Shown: positions 1 to 9,656 of the stretch, piece by piece
Position numbering within the stretch: position 1 is the stretch's first letter
Layout of the letters: each line of letters opens with the position of its first letter
Origin: a bacterium
GTDB lineage: Bacteria; Patescibacteriota; Patescibacteriia; Patescibacteriales; UBA12465
DNA length: 54,528 nt
Direction: 5' to 3'
Assembly (NCBI GenBank): GCA_021806615.1
Contig: JAJZRB010000002.1
Location: forward strand, 1-54,528
Translations under genes and position numbers: made by a program
The notes under the pieces: generated by a model
What the model saw: the letters and a program-made list of their open reading frames with translations, nothing else
The model's database searches: none
What the model was told of the DNA's origin: nothing

Positions 1-69
1 AAGTAAAAAACTAATCAGTTTATCAGTTTTATTAGATATTAAGTTGTTTATTTTTTTTATATAAGCCAT

Positions 70-1110
70 ATGGAAAATTTACTAGAAAAAATGGTTAAGG
101 AAAAAAAATCTGAAGAATTGGCCCGCTTGGATGCTACCGGCATAGTTGATTCTTTGTTCAGTGAACTTTTAGACCGGGAAAGAGACATCTTATCCCGTCG
201 TTTCGGCTTGAAAGGCGATAAAGGAGAAACTCTGGAGAAGATAGGCGGCTTACATAAATTAACTCGGGAACGCGTACGCCAGATAGAAGCGGCGAGCATC
301 AAGAAAATAAAGAAGCTGGAGAAATTAGAAACTTCCATCGCGACCCTGAAAGAAGTCGTAAATAGCCTACTTGCTGAACACGGCGGACTTATCAGACGCG
401 ATTATCTTTTGGATATTTTGACGGTCGTTTGCTTAGAGCTTAACGATGAGGCGAACGCCGGCCAGCCGGAATATGAAGTGAATCGCCAAGTATACCGCAA
501 CCATTTTAATTTTTTGATTTCCAAACTGATGAACGACGAACTGGAGCTGGTAGACGACGCCGGTCACTTCAACCCTTCTTTCAAGAAGAAAGATCAGGCG
601 GTCGACCATTTGGAAGAGCTCGCGGCCGACCTCTTGCAGAAAGTAGAGGGTCTGAAGAAGACCATGACGACCGAAGAATTATTGGCGCTTTTGAAGGATC
701 TGGCCGCTTATAACAAGCACCAGGAAAGATTGAACCAGGCCGATAGCTCCGATATCACCACGGTCTTCAAGAGTAAAGTCTTTCCGGATAAGGCCGAGCT
801 CATAAATAGCAATAAGGTCTTATATTCCTTGCTTCAGGCCGTGAAGAACCTGGAGCAGAATAAATACGGTGAATGGGGCATTGCCAATTGGGGCGAAGTC
901 AAGCCGAAGACGGTTAACGATAAGATCTATCTTATCCTGAAACATGCCGGCGAACCTTTGCACTTTACGGAGATCGCCAAAAAGATAAATGACATGAAAT
1001 TTGATAAGAAAACGGCCAATGCCGCTACTGTCCATAATGAACTTATTCTGGACGGCCGCTACGTGTTGGTAAATCGCGGTACTTATGGCCTGAAAGAATG
1101 GCAGAAATAA
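70..1110 (+). CDS. Sigma-70 region 4-like / HARE-HTH domain fusion protein
   Basis: N-terminal LLDRERDILSRRFGLKGDKGETLEKIGGLHKLTRERVRQIEAASIKKIKKL resembles sigma-70 region 4; C-terminal DKIYLILKHAGEPLHFTEIAKKIN...VLVNRGTYGLKEW resembles HARE-HTH (RpoE delta-like). Confidence 0.8.
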   Translation: MENLLEKMVKEKKSEELARLDATGIVDSLFSELLDRERDILSRRFGLKGDKGETLEKIGGLHKLTRERVRQIEAASIKKIKKLEKLETSIATLKEVVNSLLAEHGGLIRRDYLLDILTVVCLELNDEANAGQPEYEVNRQVYRNHFNFLISKLMNDELELVDDAGHFNPSFKKKDQAVDHLEELAADLLQKVEGLKKTMTTEELLALLKDLAAYNKHQERLNQADSSDITTVFKSKVFPDKAELINSNKVLYSLLQAVKNLEQNKYGEWGIANWGEVKPKTVNDKIYLILKHAGEPLHFTEIAKKINDMKFDKKTANAATVHNELILDGRYVLVNRGTYGLKEWQK

Positions 1111-1155
1111 AGTTTTTATCCCGGAAACCCCAAGATAATTTTAATAAAAATTTAG

Positions 1156-1188
1156 GAAATCCGTCTTTAACCAGGCGGATTTCTTTTT
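1156..1188 (+). terminator. Intrinsic terminator
   Basis: gaaatccg (1156-1163) / cggatttc (1176-1183) followed by a T-tract. Confidence 0.8.
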
Positions 1189-1246
1189 ATTCGGCCTTAG
1201 ATTTCTTCTTTTTCTGAAAATATGCTAAAATAAACGTATAAAAATT

Positions 1247-2686
1247 ATGGATATTGTCATTAATACTGCCAGCATCAGCCAATTTCTTAATTTGCCTGCC
1301 GACCAGATGGTTTGGGTTTTTTTCCGTGATTTCGGCTGGCTGATATTGGCTCTTATTTATCTTTTCGGCGTCCGTGAAGTCTATCTTCTTTGGATCCGGC
1401 AGAAATGGGCCGGAACCCATCAGAGCATATTATTGGCCATTGATATTCCGCGGGGTAACGAGCAATCGCCCAAGGCCGTAGAGAATATCTTTACTTATCT
1501 GGCCGGCGCGCACGGCTCGATAAATTTCTTTGAAAAATGGTTTGAAGGGAAATTCCAAAAATCTTTCAGTTTCGAAGTCGTCAGCTTGGAGGGCTATACG
1601 CAATTCCTGATTGACACGCCCGTAGAATTCCGCAATCTCGTAGAATCCGCCGTCTATTCGCAGTATCCGGATGCGGAAATTTCCGAGGTAGACGACTATA
1701 CCGAGACCGTCCCCCATGTTTATCCGGATGAGGAATACGATGTCTGGGGTTCGGAATTCATACAGGCTAAGCCCTGGGTCTATCCGATCAAAGGTTATCA
1801 GGAATTCGAACATACTATGGGACCGAGCGAGACTCAATTCAAGGATCCGATGGCGAGCTTCATGGATCTCTGCGGCTCTCTGCGCCAGGGCGAACAGCTA
1901 TGGTTCCAGATGATCATCATCCCTATCGGTTTTGATTGGGTCAAGGATTCGGAAAAGGAAATCAATAAGATTTTCGGCCGCAAGGAAAAGGCCAGCTCCG
2001 GAGCGGCCAGCAAGCTCATTGAGTGGATGGGCGAAGCGAGCGAGGCGGTCTACTCTATCTGGGGAGACATCGTCAAGAAGGAAGAGAAATCGCGGACGAT
2101 GATGGACCTTACGCCGAGCGAAAAGCGGCGGGTAGAGAGCATCCAGCTTAAATCCGCCAAATTAGGCTTTGAAGCTAAATTCCGGGTCGTCTATGTCGCC
2201 AAGAAAGAAGTGATGAATAAAGCGAAGGTCGCGAACGGCATCGTCGGTTTCATGAAGCAGTTCGCCGCCTTGGACCTGAATAACCTGAAGCCGGATATTG
2301 ATATGACCTTTACTAAGACCGTTTATTTCTTTACCGAAGCGCGATTGAACCTGAAGAAACAGAAGATTTTCAGCGCCTATATCAAGCGTTCTGATTCGCG
2401 CGGGCGACGGCCGGGAATCTATAATATCGAAGAGCTCGCGACTGTCTGGCATTTCCCGATTGAGGCTAACGTGAAGGCAGCCATGGTCCAGAAAGCGCCG
2501 GGCCGCAAAGCCGACGCTCCGGCCGCTCTGCCGCTCGCGGAAGAAGCCGCTCAGCCGCTTCCGGATATCTTCAGAGGCGGTAATGGTAACGGCAACGGCC
2601 ATGGGCATGAGGGTTCATATGGACACGTTTCTGGACACGTAGAAGCGCCTACCCCTCCTTTACCGCCGAATTTACCTTTTGTTTAA
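1247..2686 (+). CDS. Conserved hypothetical membrane protein (Patescibacteria-type, Gly/His-rich C-terminus)
   Basis: Intact 479-aa ORF with N-terminal TM segment; family recognised only loosely. Confidence 0.7.
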   Translation: MDIVINTASISQFLNLPADQMVWVFFRDFGWLILALIYLFGVREVYLLWIRQKWAGTHQSILLAIDIPRGNEQSPKAVENIFTYLAGAHGSINFFEKWFEGKFQKSFSFEVVSLEGYTQFLIDTPVEFRNLVESAVYSQYPDAEISEVDDYTETVPHVYPDEEYDVWGSEFIQAKPWVYPIKGYQEFEHTMGPSETQFKDPMASFMDLCGSLRQGEQLWFQMIIIPIGFDWVKDSEKEINKIFGRKEKASSGAASKLIEWMGEASEAVYSIWGDIVKKEEKSRTMMDLTPSEKRRVESIQLKSAKLGFEAKFRVVYVAKKEVMNKAKVANGIVGFMKQFAALDLNNLKPDIDMTFTKTVYFFTEARLNLKKQKIFSAYIKRSDSRGRRPGIYNIEELATVWHFPIEANVKAAMVQKAPGRKADAPAALPLAEEAAQPLPDIFRGGNGNGNGHGHEGSYGHVSGHVEAPTPPLPPNLPFV

Positions 2687-2696
2687 TTTGATCGTC

Positions 2697-3902
2697 ATGA
2701 AAATAGGCATTGATGCCCGCTTCTATGGCCCCGTTGGCAAAGGTTTGGGCCGTTATACCCAAGAAGTGGTGGATAATATAATAAAAATAAGCGAAGCTCA
2801 AGCGGCGGATGATCCGGAATCTGGCGATGATTTTCAATATGTTGTTTTTTTAAGCCCGGATAATTTCGACGAATTTACGCCAGCTAGCGATAGAGTCAAG
2901 AAGGTAAAATTGCCTTGCGCCTGGTATTCGCTTTCCGAGCAAATCGTGATGCCTTTCTATTTATGGCGCTCCCGGCTGGATTTAGTGCATTTTCCTCATT
3001 TTAACGTCCCGATCCTGACTCCCAGCAGATTCATAGTTACTATCCATGATCTTATCCTGACTCATTTTCCGACCGTAAGAGCGACGACGCGCGGACCCTG
3101 GCGCTATTTTTTCAAGAATATCGCCTATCGCGCGGTTATCTTTTTCGCGCTGTGGCGGGCGGAGAAGATAATTACCGTTTCCGAGTTTTCCCGTTCCGAC
3201 ATCATCAGTAAATTCGGCGCCGATCCGGCAAAAATAGTCGTGACTTATGAGGGCGTCGCTAATTTATCCAAAGGACGCGATTCTTTATTCGTCGCCAAAT
3301 TAGACAACCAGGAAACGCTGGCGCAGTACCATATCCCGCATAATTTCCTACTGTATGTCGGCAATGCTTATCCGCATAAGAATCTGGAGAACTTATTGAA
3401 GGTTTTCAGCCATTTGCACGCGGAGCGTCCGGAATTTCGCCTGGTCCTAGTCGGGAAAATCGATTATTTTTATGAGCGGATACAGGCCGCGGCCCGCGCT
3501 TTGAATCTCTGGCAAACCGGCAATCTTAACAGTCCCGTTATCTTCCCCGGCTATGTTCCTGACGCGCAGCTAGAAATTTTCTATGCGGAAGCGAAAGCCT
3601 ATGTCTTTCCCTCTCTTTATGAAGGCTTCGGCTTGCCGCCTTTAGAAGCGATGGCCAAGAATTGCCCGGTGGCGAGTTCTGACCGCGCTTCTTTGCCGGA
3701 AGTTTTGGGGGAAGCCGCCTTGTATTTCGATCCTGAAGACACGGCTGACATGTTGGCTAAGATCAAAATGGTCCTGGACGACCAGAAACTACGGGAAGAC
3801 CTGAAACGGCGCGGCTTAGATCAGGCGAAGAAATATAATTGGTGGGAATGCGCCAATAAGACTCTGGCGGTCTATCGTGCGGCGCTTAAATTGAATGATT
3901 AA
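2697..3902 (+). CDS. Glycosyltransferase family 4 (GT-B)
   Basis: MKIGIDARFYGPVGKGLGRYTQEVV start; GNAYPHKNLENLLKVF and FPSLYEGFGLPPLEAMA motifs. ATG at 2697 preferred to 2679. Confidence 0.9.
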   Translation: MKIGIDARFYGPVGKGLGRYTQEVVDNIIKISEAQAADDPESGDDFQYVVFLSPDNFDEFTPASDRVKKVKLPCAWYSLSEQIVMPFYLWRSRLDLVHFPHFNVPILTPSRFIVTIHDLILTHFPTVRATTRGPWRYFFKNIAYRAVIFFALWRAEKIITVSEFSRSDIISKFGADPAKIVVTYEGVANLSKGRDSLFVAKLDNQETLAQYHIPHNFLLYVGNAYPHKNLENLLKVFSHLHAERPEFRLVLVGKIDYFYERIQAAARALNLWQTGNLNSPVIFPGYVPDAQLEIFYAEAKAYVFPSLYEGFGLPPLEAMAKNCPVASSDRASLPEVLGEAALYFDPEDTADMLAKIKMVLDDQKLREDLKRRGLDQAKKYNWWECANKTLAVYRAALKLND

Positions 3903-6477
3903 AATGGCTAAGAATAAAGCACAATCTAATTTCGGTTTAGAACGGGAGAGATTCTCTAACTTTGTCGTTGATTTACGGCGTTTAGAGCAGGCCGCCGCTC
4001 CGAAGATAAAAGCGGAAGAGAAAAAAATAAGCCGCCGGATCTTTGAACAATGGGGAAAGGTGGAGCGGAGTTTCCAACAAGTGAAGCCTAACCTATTAGC
4101 CGCTTCCCAAGCGGCTCGCTCTAGCCGGATTATCTTCCGCCGTCCCAAGCTAGACTTCAGCCGGTGGAAGAAGATTATCAGTTCCGCCTTTACCATCTTA
4201 GCCGCGGAATTGAGAGCCAGGAGTTCTAAGCCTTCCATCCAAAAGAACGCTTGGCGATCTTTTATCAGGTCGCAAGAACGGATCCTGGGCGCGCCGCCGA
4301 AATTAAAGATCGCTTCTCCGCGCGAGACGGCCAGCCTGGAACGGACTGAACGCTTGGAGACGACAGAAACGACGGCTGCTTGGTATCGTTCTTTATTCAC
4401 CTTTGCTTTAGTGTTGATCTTGATAATCCTGCCTTTCAAGATCTTGTCTTATTTCCAGCTGATTGATTTCAAAGGCTGGGAAGCGAAGATCATGGGCAAT
4501 TCGGAATCAGCTCTTAATAATCTTATGGCCGCCGCTGATTCGGTCGGCCAGAAAGACTTCAAAGGCGCTGACTCCAGATTCCAGGCGGCGGGCGCTAATT
4601 TCCTGGCGGCGAGCGGGGAACTTGATAAGATAAATGACTCGATCCTTATCCTGGCCTCTCTTTCTAGCAATGAACAGCTGAAAATGGCGGCGGAAAGCAA
4701 GAAATTTTTGACCGCCGGCGTAATCGCCGCTTCGCTCGGACGCAATCTGGTCCTAGCGACCGATAGCCTGTTTAACGGCGATAAGAATGATTTTTCGGCG
4801 ACCTTGGATCATTTTTTAAATTATGGCCATCAAGCGGCTAAGGATGCCCAGGACCTGAAAGCCACGGTTTCCCGGATAAATCCGAATAACTTGCCGTCCG
4901 CTTATCGGGCCAAGTTCATCTCCCTTAATGACCAGGCCGCTTTATTGGCTGATAGCTTGGTTAATTTCGTCGGTTTGGGAGATAAGCTGAAGGAGGTCCT
5001 CGGCGTGAGCCGCGATAAGAGGTATCTCGTCGTTTTCCAGAATAATTCGGAACTCCGGGCGAGCGGCGGTTTCCTGGGAAGCTATGCCTTGGTTGATCTT
5101 CGGGACGGGAAGATAAACAATTTAGAAGTGCCGGGCGGCGGCTCTTATGACACGGAAGCCGGATTGGACGTCCGGGTCGCGGCGCCTAAGCCGCTTTGGC
5201 TCGTTAATACTCTCTGGCATTTTTGGGATGCGAATTGGTGGCCGGATTGGCCGACTACGGCCCAACATCTGATGTGGTTTTATGAACACAGCAACGGCCC
5301 GAGCGTAGATGGCGTGATCAGCGTCACGCCGACCGTCGTGGAAAGGCTTTTGGAAGTAACCGGGCCGATTGATCTGACTAAAGAATATGGGCTGACTATC
5401 ACGTCCGATAATTTTTGGCAGACCGTACAGCTTATCAGCGAACGGGAGAATCTTTTAAAGACTAATCCGACAGCCGTTTTGAATGTGCCGGCGACTTCAT
5501 CGCCGGTCGCGGTCAGCCTGCCCTTGAAACAGGGCCTGGAGAATAATTCTTCCAATAAGCCGAAAAAAATCATCGGCGATCTATTGGCGAAAATCTTAGA
5601 AATCCTGCCCTCTAAATTAGATAAGGATAATCTTTTGAAAATCATCACTATCTTTGAAGAAAACATGTCGGAGAAGCAGATCCTTTTATATTTTACCGAT
5701 CCGGCTCTAGAGGCGGAAGTAGAGAGCCATAATTGGGCGGGCGAGATCCAGGACGCCCCCAAAGACTATCTCCTGGTCGTTAATACTAATATCGCCGGGC
5801 AGAAAACCGACCGCTTGATCAAGGAAAAGATAGAAGAGACAAGCGTAGTTTCGCCGAGCGGAGCGATAATAAATACGCTCATCATTACGCGGACGCATAA
5901 TGGCGTGAAGCATGAGGCTCTCACCGGCGTAAGGAATGTTGACTGGCTGCGCGTCTATGTGCCGGCCGGGAGCGAGCTTTTATCAGCGGAAGGCTTCCTT
6001 TCGCCTGACGCCAAGTATCTGCAGGATAGGCCGGATAGCACTATGGAAAACGATCCGCTTTTAGCCGCGGAAAATTCAGCCGCGGAAGATCCGTCATCCG
6101 GCACCAAAATATATACGGAAAAAGGGAAGACGGTTTTCGCCAATTGGAGCATGGTTGATCCTGGCGAGTCGGTGACGATCACTTTGCAATACCGCTTGCC
6201 TTTTAATTTTTTTACGGCGCCCGCCGATGACAGCTGGCTGAAGCGTTTGAATAATTGGCTCAATCCTGATTCTCAAAAATTATGGCCCTATTCTTTATTG
6301 GTCCAGAAACAGCCGGGAGCGGCCGCGAGCGATTTCCAGGGGCGCCTCGTCCTGCCTACGGGCGCTTCGGTTTTCTGGCATTATCCGGAAAATATGGATA
6401 CGACGGACGGCTGGGAAATAAACGATCAGCTGAATGCCGATAAATATTGGTCAATCTTGGTCCAAAAAAATAAATAA
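3895..6477 (+). CDS. DUF4012 domain-containing membrane protein
   Basis: LVVFQNNSELRASGGFLGSYALVDLRDGKI is the DUF4012 signature; one TM near aa 170. Alternative start 3904. Confidence 0.85.
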   Translation: MIKMAKNKAQSNFGLERERFSNFVVDLRRLEQAAAPKIKAEEKKISRRIFEQWGKVERSFQQVKPNLLAASQAARSSRIIFRRPKLDFSRWKKIISSAFTILAAELRARSSKPSIQKNAWRSFIRSQERILGAPPKLKIASPRETASLERTERLETTETTAAWYRSLFTFALVLILIILPFKILSYFQLIDFKGWEAKIMGNSESALNNLMAAADSVGQKDFKGADSRFQAAGANFLAASGELDKINDSILILASLSSNEQLKMAAESKKFLTAGVIAASLGRNLVLATDSLFNGDKNDFSATLDHFLNYGHQAAKDAQDLKATVSRINPNNLPSAYRAKFISLNDQAALLADSLVNFVGLGDKLKEVLGVSRDKRYLVVFQNNSELRASGGFLGSYALVDLRDGKINNLEVPGGGSYDTEAGLDVRVAAPKPLWLVNTLWHFWDANWWPDWPTTAQHLMWFYEHSNGPSVDGVISVTPTVVERLLEVTGPIDLTKEYGLTITSDNFWQTVQLISERENLLKTNPTAVLNVPATSSPVAVSLPLKQGLENNSSNKPKKIIGDLLAKILEILPSKLDKDNLLKIITIFEENMSEKQILLYFTDPALEAEVESHNWAGEIQDAPKDYLLVVNTNIAGQKTDRLIKEKIEETSVVSPSGAIINTLIITRTHNGVKHEALTGVRNVDWLRVYVPAGSELLSAEGFLSPDAKYLQDRPDSTMENDPLLAAENSAAEDPSSGTKIYTEKGKTVFANWSMVDPGESVTITLQYRLPFNFFTAPADDSWLKRLNNWLNPDSQKLWPYSLLVQKQPGAAASDFQGRLVLPTGASVFWHYPENMDTTDGWEINDQLNADKYWSILVQKNK

Positions 6478-6487
6478 TTATTTTCAT

Positions 6488-8485
6488 ATGCCTGAAGCCA
6501 AAAAAATAAAAAGAGTCTTGCGCGTCGGAAGATCGCTGGATTCCAGCCTCTCTTCTTTCGTAGAACGGCCGGTACCGACTGAACGCGAAGTCGCCAGCTT
6601 TGAGCGCGTCGTCAAAAGAGAAGCGCGCGATCAGGAGATAGATTCTAATTTATCGGAAATCTATAGCGATAAGAACGGCGACCGGGTCAATGTCCAGAGG
6701 TTAAGAGCCAAGAAGCGCCTGCCGTTTATCATCCGCCTCTTAAGCCGCCTCTTAGTCCTGGGATTCCTGGCTCTTATGGCTTATCTTGCCTATTCTTACT
6801 GGTTCAGCGGCACGAATGATATCAGCAGTTTAGATTTTAAGGTAAATGCCCCGGACCAGATCACGGCCGGAGAAGAGTTCTCTTATGAGATAAGCTATCA
6901 TAATCCGACTAAATTGAGCCTGTCGCGCGTCCACTTAGAGATGCAATATCCTGATAATTTTATTTTCATGTCCGCCTCTTCTAACCCGACGAGCGGCAAC
7001 TACGGCTGGGATCTGCCGGATCTAAGCCCGGGAGCGAGCGCTAATCTGACTATCACCGGCAAGCTTATCGCCGCGCCCGACTCAGCCAACGTGGTTTTCG
7101 GCCGCCTGAGCTATTTGCCCGGCAGTTTTACCAGTGAGTTCAAGAAAGAAGCCTCAGCTTCCACGATGATAAGCGGCCTCGGTTTCAATGTCGATTTGAA
7201 TTATTCAGCGACCGCTTTCCTGAATCAGGATAATGAAATGTCCCTTATTTTTTCCAATGTGCAGAATAATTATCTGGGCGATTTCAATATCAGCTTTACT
7301 TTGCCGTCGGACGCGAACGCGGATGTCGGAACGACCGCTGATACGGCATCTTCCACGCCGCCTCTCGCCGCCTCGTCTACTCCGTTCACTATAGTCAAAA
7401 GCGGCGGAGCGAGCTGGCAAGTGAGCGGCTTGAATCAGGCGACCGGTCGCCAGGAAGTGCCTTTGACTTATATCATCAAGCAGAAATCGGCCAATTCGGA
7501 AATCAAAGTCCGTTTAGAGAAAAAACTGGATGACGGCCAGACTTACACTTTCTGGGAAAAATCTTTTACGCCGGAATTAGTGACAAGTGACCTGAATCTG
7601 GCCTTAAGCCTGAATGGTTCGAAAAATGACAGCGCCGTCTCTTTCGGACAGACTTTGCATTATTCTTTAGCCTATGCCAACCGCGGCGCCAATTCCTATA
7701 AGGACGTGGTAATCATGGCGGCTTTAAGCGGCGATTTCCTGAATTGGAATTCTCTAGAGGATAGCAATAAGGGCGCAGTCCAGAACCAGACGATCATCTG
7801 GACTAAGAATGAGATTCCGGCTCTCGCTGAAATAAAGCCCGGCGCGGAAGGAACGATCGATTTCAGCATCGGCTTATTGCCCTTTAGGAGCGGAGATTTA
7901 GGCAAGAAGATGACAGTCGTCGCTTACGGCCAATACGGGATGAACAATAAGCCAGTTAAGGGCCAAGAGAATATGAGTAATACCATAACCAGCCAGATTA
8001 ACAGCAATCTGAACCTGAGCGAAGAAATAAGATATTTCAATTCTGATAATCTGCCGGTCGGTTCCGGCCCTTTGCCGCCGCAAGTGGGAGCTAAGACCAG
8101 CTTCCGGGTTTATTGGACGGTTAAGAATGATCTGCATGAATTAAGCGATGTCCGCGTCGTCTTGCCGCTTCCGAGCTATGTCAATTGGGAGGGGAATAAT
8201 ACGACTAATGTCGGCAGCCTTTATTTTGACGACGCCACCCATCAAGTCATTTGGGAAATCGGCCGTTTGCCCTTATCGGTCTACCGTACTGATGCGGAAT
8301 TCAGCATCAGCATCACGCCGTCTGACAGCGATCGCAATAAGATCTTAGTCATATCTCCCGGTTCCACGGTGAGCGCTATGGACGCTGAAACGAAGAATAC
8401 CATTACCAAGAAAATAAGCTCTAAGACCACGAAGCTGGAAGACGACGATATCGCCAGCCTGAATAATTCCGGCATAGTCCAATAA
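6488..8485 (+). CDS. Membrane-anchored extracellular protein with DUF11-like repeats
   Basis: TM at RLLSRLLVLGFLALMAYLAYSYW followed by repeated beta-rich segments (AGEEFSYEISYHNPTKLSLSRVHL..., QTLHYSLAYANRGANSYKDVVI...). ATG at 6488 preferred to 6434. Confidence 0.7.
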   Translation: MPEAKKIKRVLRVGRSLDSSLSSFVERPVPTEREVASFERVVKREARDQEIDSNLSEIYSDKNGDRVNVQRLRAKKRLPFIIRLLSRLLVLGFLALMAYLAYSYWFSGTNDISSLDFKVNAPDQITAGEEFSYEISYHNPTKLSLSRVHLEMQYPDNFIFMSASSNPTSGNYGWDLPDLSPGASANLTITGKLIAAPDSANVVFGRLSYLPGSFTSEFKKEASASTMISGLGFNVDLNYSATAFLNQDNEMSLIFSNVQNNYLGDFNISFTLPSDANADVGTTADTASSTPPLAASSTPFTIVKSGGASWQVSGLNQATGRQEVPLTYIIKQKSANSEIKVRLEKKLDDGQTYTFWEKSFTPELVTSDLNLALSLNGSKNDSAVSFGQTLHYSLAYANRGANSYKDVVIMAALSGDFLNWNSLEDSNKGAVQNQTIIWTKNEIPALAEIKPGAEGTIDFSIGLLPFRSGDLGKKMTVVAYGQYGMNNKPVKGQENMSNTITSQINSNLNLSEEIRYFNSDNLPVGSGPLPPQVGAKTSFRVYWTVKNDLHELSDVRVVLPLPSYVNWEGNNTTNVGSLYFDDATHQVIWEIGRLPLSVYRTDAEFSISITPSDSDRNKILVISPGSTVSAMDAETKNTITKKISSKTTKLEDDDIASLNNSGIVQ

Positions 8486-8492
8486 TCTCTTT

Positions 8493-9587
8493 ATGTTCAA
8501 AATAATCAAAGTTACGCCGGCCGGCATCCGTCGCGGCTTATTAAGAACCGCCCACGGAGCGCTCGCTACGCCTTTTTATATGCCGGACGCGACGCGCGGT
8601 TTCGTCAAGCTGGTGGATAATGACGCGATAAGAAGAACCGGGACGGAGGCGCTAGTCGTGAATACTTTCCACCTTTATCTGCAGCCGGGATTGGAAGTTA
8701 TTAAGAAAGCCGGCGGGATACATAAGTTCATGGATTGGTCCGGGCCCCTCCTGTCAGATTCGGGAGGATTCCAGGTCTTTTCGCTTATCCATCAGAACAA
8801 GCAGATGGGAAGAATCAGCGATCAGGAAGTGGTTTTCAAATCGCCTTTAGACGGCAGCCGTCATCAGCTGACGCCCGAAAAATCTATCCAGATCCAGTTC
8901 GCTTTAGGAGTGGATATGATGGTCTGCCTTGACGACTGTCCGCCTAACGAGTTTGAGCGGGCCGATTTAGAGCGTGCCGTTATCCGGACTATCGCCTGGG
9001 CTAAGCGCTGCAAGAAAGAATACGAAAGGCAGATTAAGAGACGCGGGCTGCGCGGCTCCAAGCGCCCCTTATTATTCGCGGTTATCCAGGGCGGCGCGGA
9101 AATAGATCTGCGCGAACGCTGTGCCAGAGAATTAGTCGAGATAGGTTTCGACGGCTATGGTTTCGGCGCCCGGCCCGTCGATAAGCAAGGTAATTTTTTA
9201 GAAGAAGTCTTGCGGCGGACAGCCGGATTCATACCGCGGGACGCCCTGCGTTTCGCTCTCGGCATCGGTACGCCGGAAGATATTTATCGCTGCGCCCGCA
9301 TGGGTTGGGATATGTTTGATTGCGTCATTCCGACCCGCGAAGGCCGGCACGGCAAGCTATTCACGGCGGAGCGTCTGCCGCGCTATGGATCCTTGAACAT
9401 CAATAACGCTAAATTCGCCTTGGATTTTTCGCCTATCAATAAGAAGAGCCGCCTGGCAGAATTGCGCCGGCATTCTCGCGCCTATCTGCATCATTTATTC
9501 CGTCTTCAGGAAGGTCTAGGCCATAAGCTGGCGAGTTTGAATAATTTGGAGTTTTATCAAAGTTTGATGGATATTTTGAAAAAATAA
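8493..9587 (+). CDS. tgt: Queuine/archaeosine tRNA-ribosyltransferase family protein (zinc-site variant)
   Basis: LSDSGGFQVFSL, VDMMVCLDDCPP, FDCVIPTREGRHGKLF and SRAYLHHLF motifs; the usual CxCxxC is absent. Confidence 0.88.
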   Translation: MFKIIKVTPAGIRRGLLRTAHGALATPFYMPDATRGFVKLVDNDAIRRTGTEALVVNTFHLYLQPGLEVIKKAGGIHKFMDWSGPLLSDSGGFQVFSLIHQNKQMGRISDQEVVFKSPLDGSRHQLTPEKSIQIQFALGVDMMVCLDDCPPNEFERADLERAVIRTIAWAKRCKKEYERQIKRRGLRGSKRPLLFAVIQGGAEIDLRERCARELVEIGFDGYGFGARPVDKQGNFLEEVLRRTAGFIPRDALRFALGIGTPEDIYRCARMGWDMFDCVIPTREGRHGKLFTAERLPRYGSLNINNAKFALDFSPINKKSRLAELRRHSRAYLHHLFRLQEGLGHKLASLNNLEFYQSLMDILKK

Positions 9588-9601
9588 GGCGTGTTCATAA
9601 T

Positions 9602-9630
9602 AAAAAACCCGTTCTTTCTATAGAACGGGT
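9602..9630 (-). terminator. Intrinsic terminator for the 9657-10175 gene
   Basis: acccgttct (9607-9615) / agaacgggt (9622-9630); on the minus strand followed by TTTTTT. Confidence 0.8.
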
Positions 9631-9656
9631 GGGAGGAGGAGCGCGGGATCGCAAGT

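Noticed and set aside
3816-4439. 207-aa antisense ORF
   Set aside because: Opposite a clear DUF4012 gene; composition is a shadow of the sense codon bias, with no recognisable motifs.
5280-5762. 160-aa antisense ORF
   Set aside because: Fully inside the DUF4012 gene on the opposite strand, no family resemblance.
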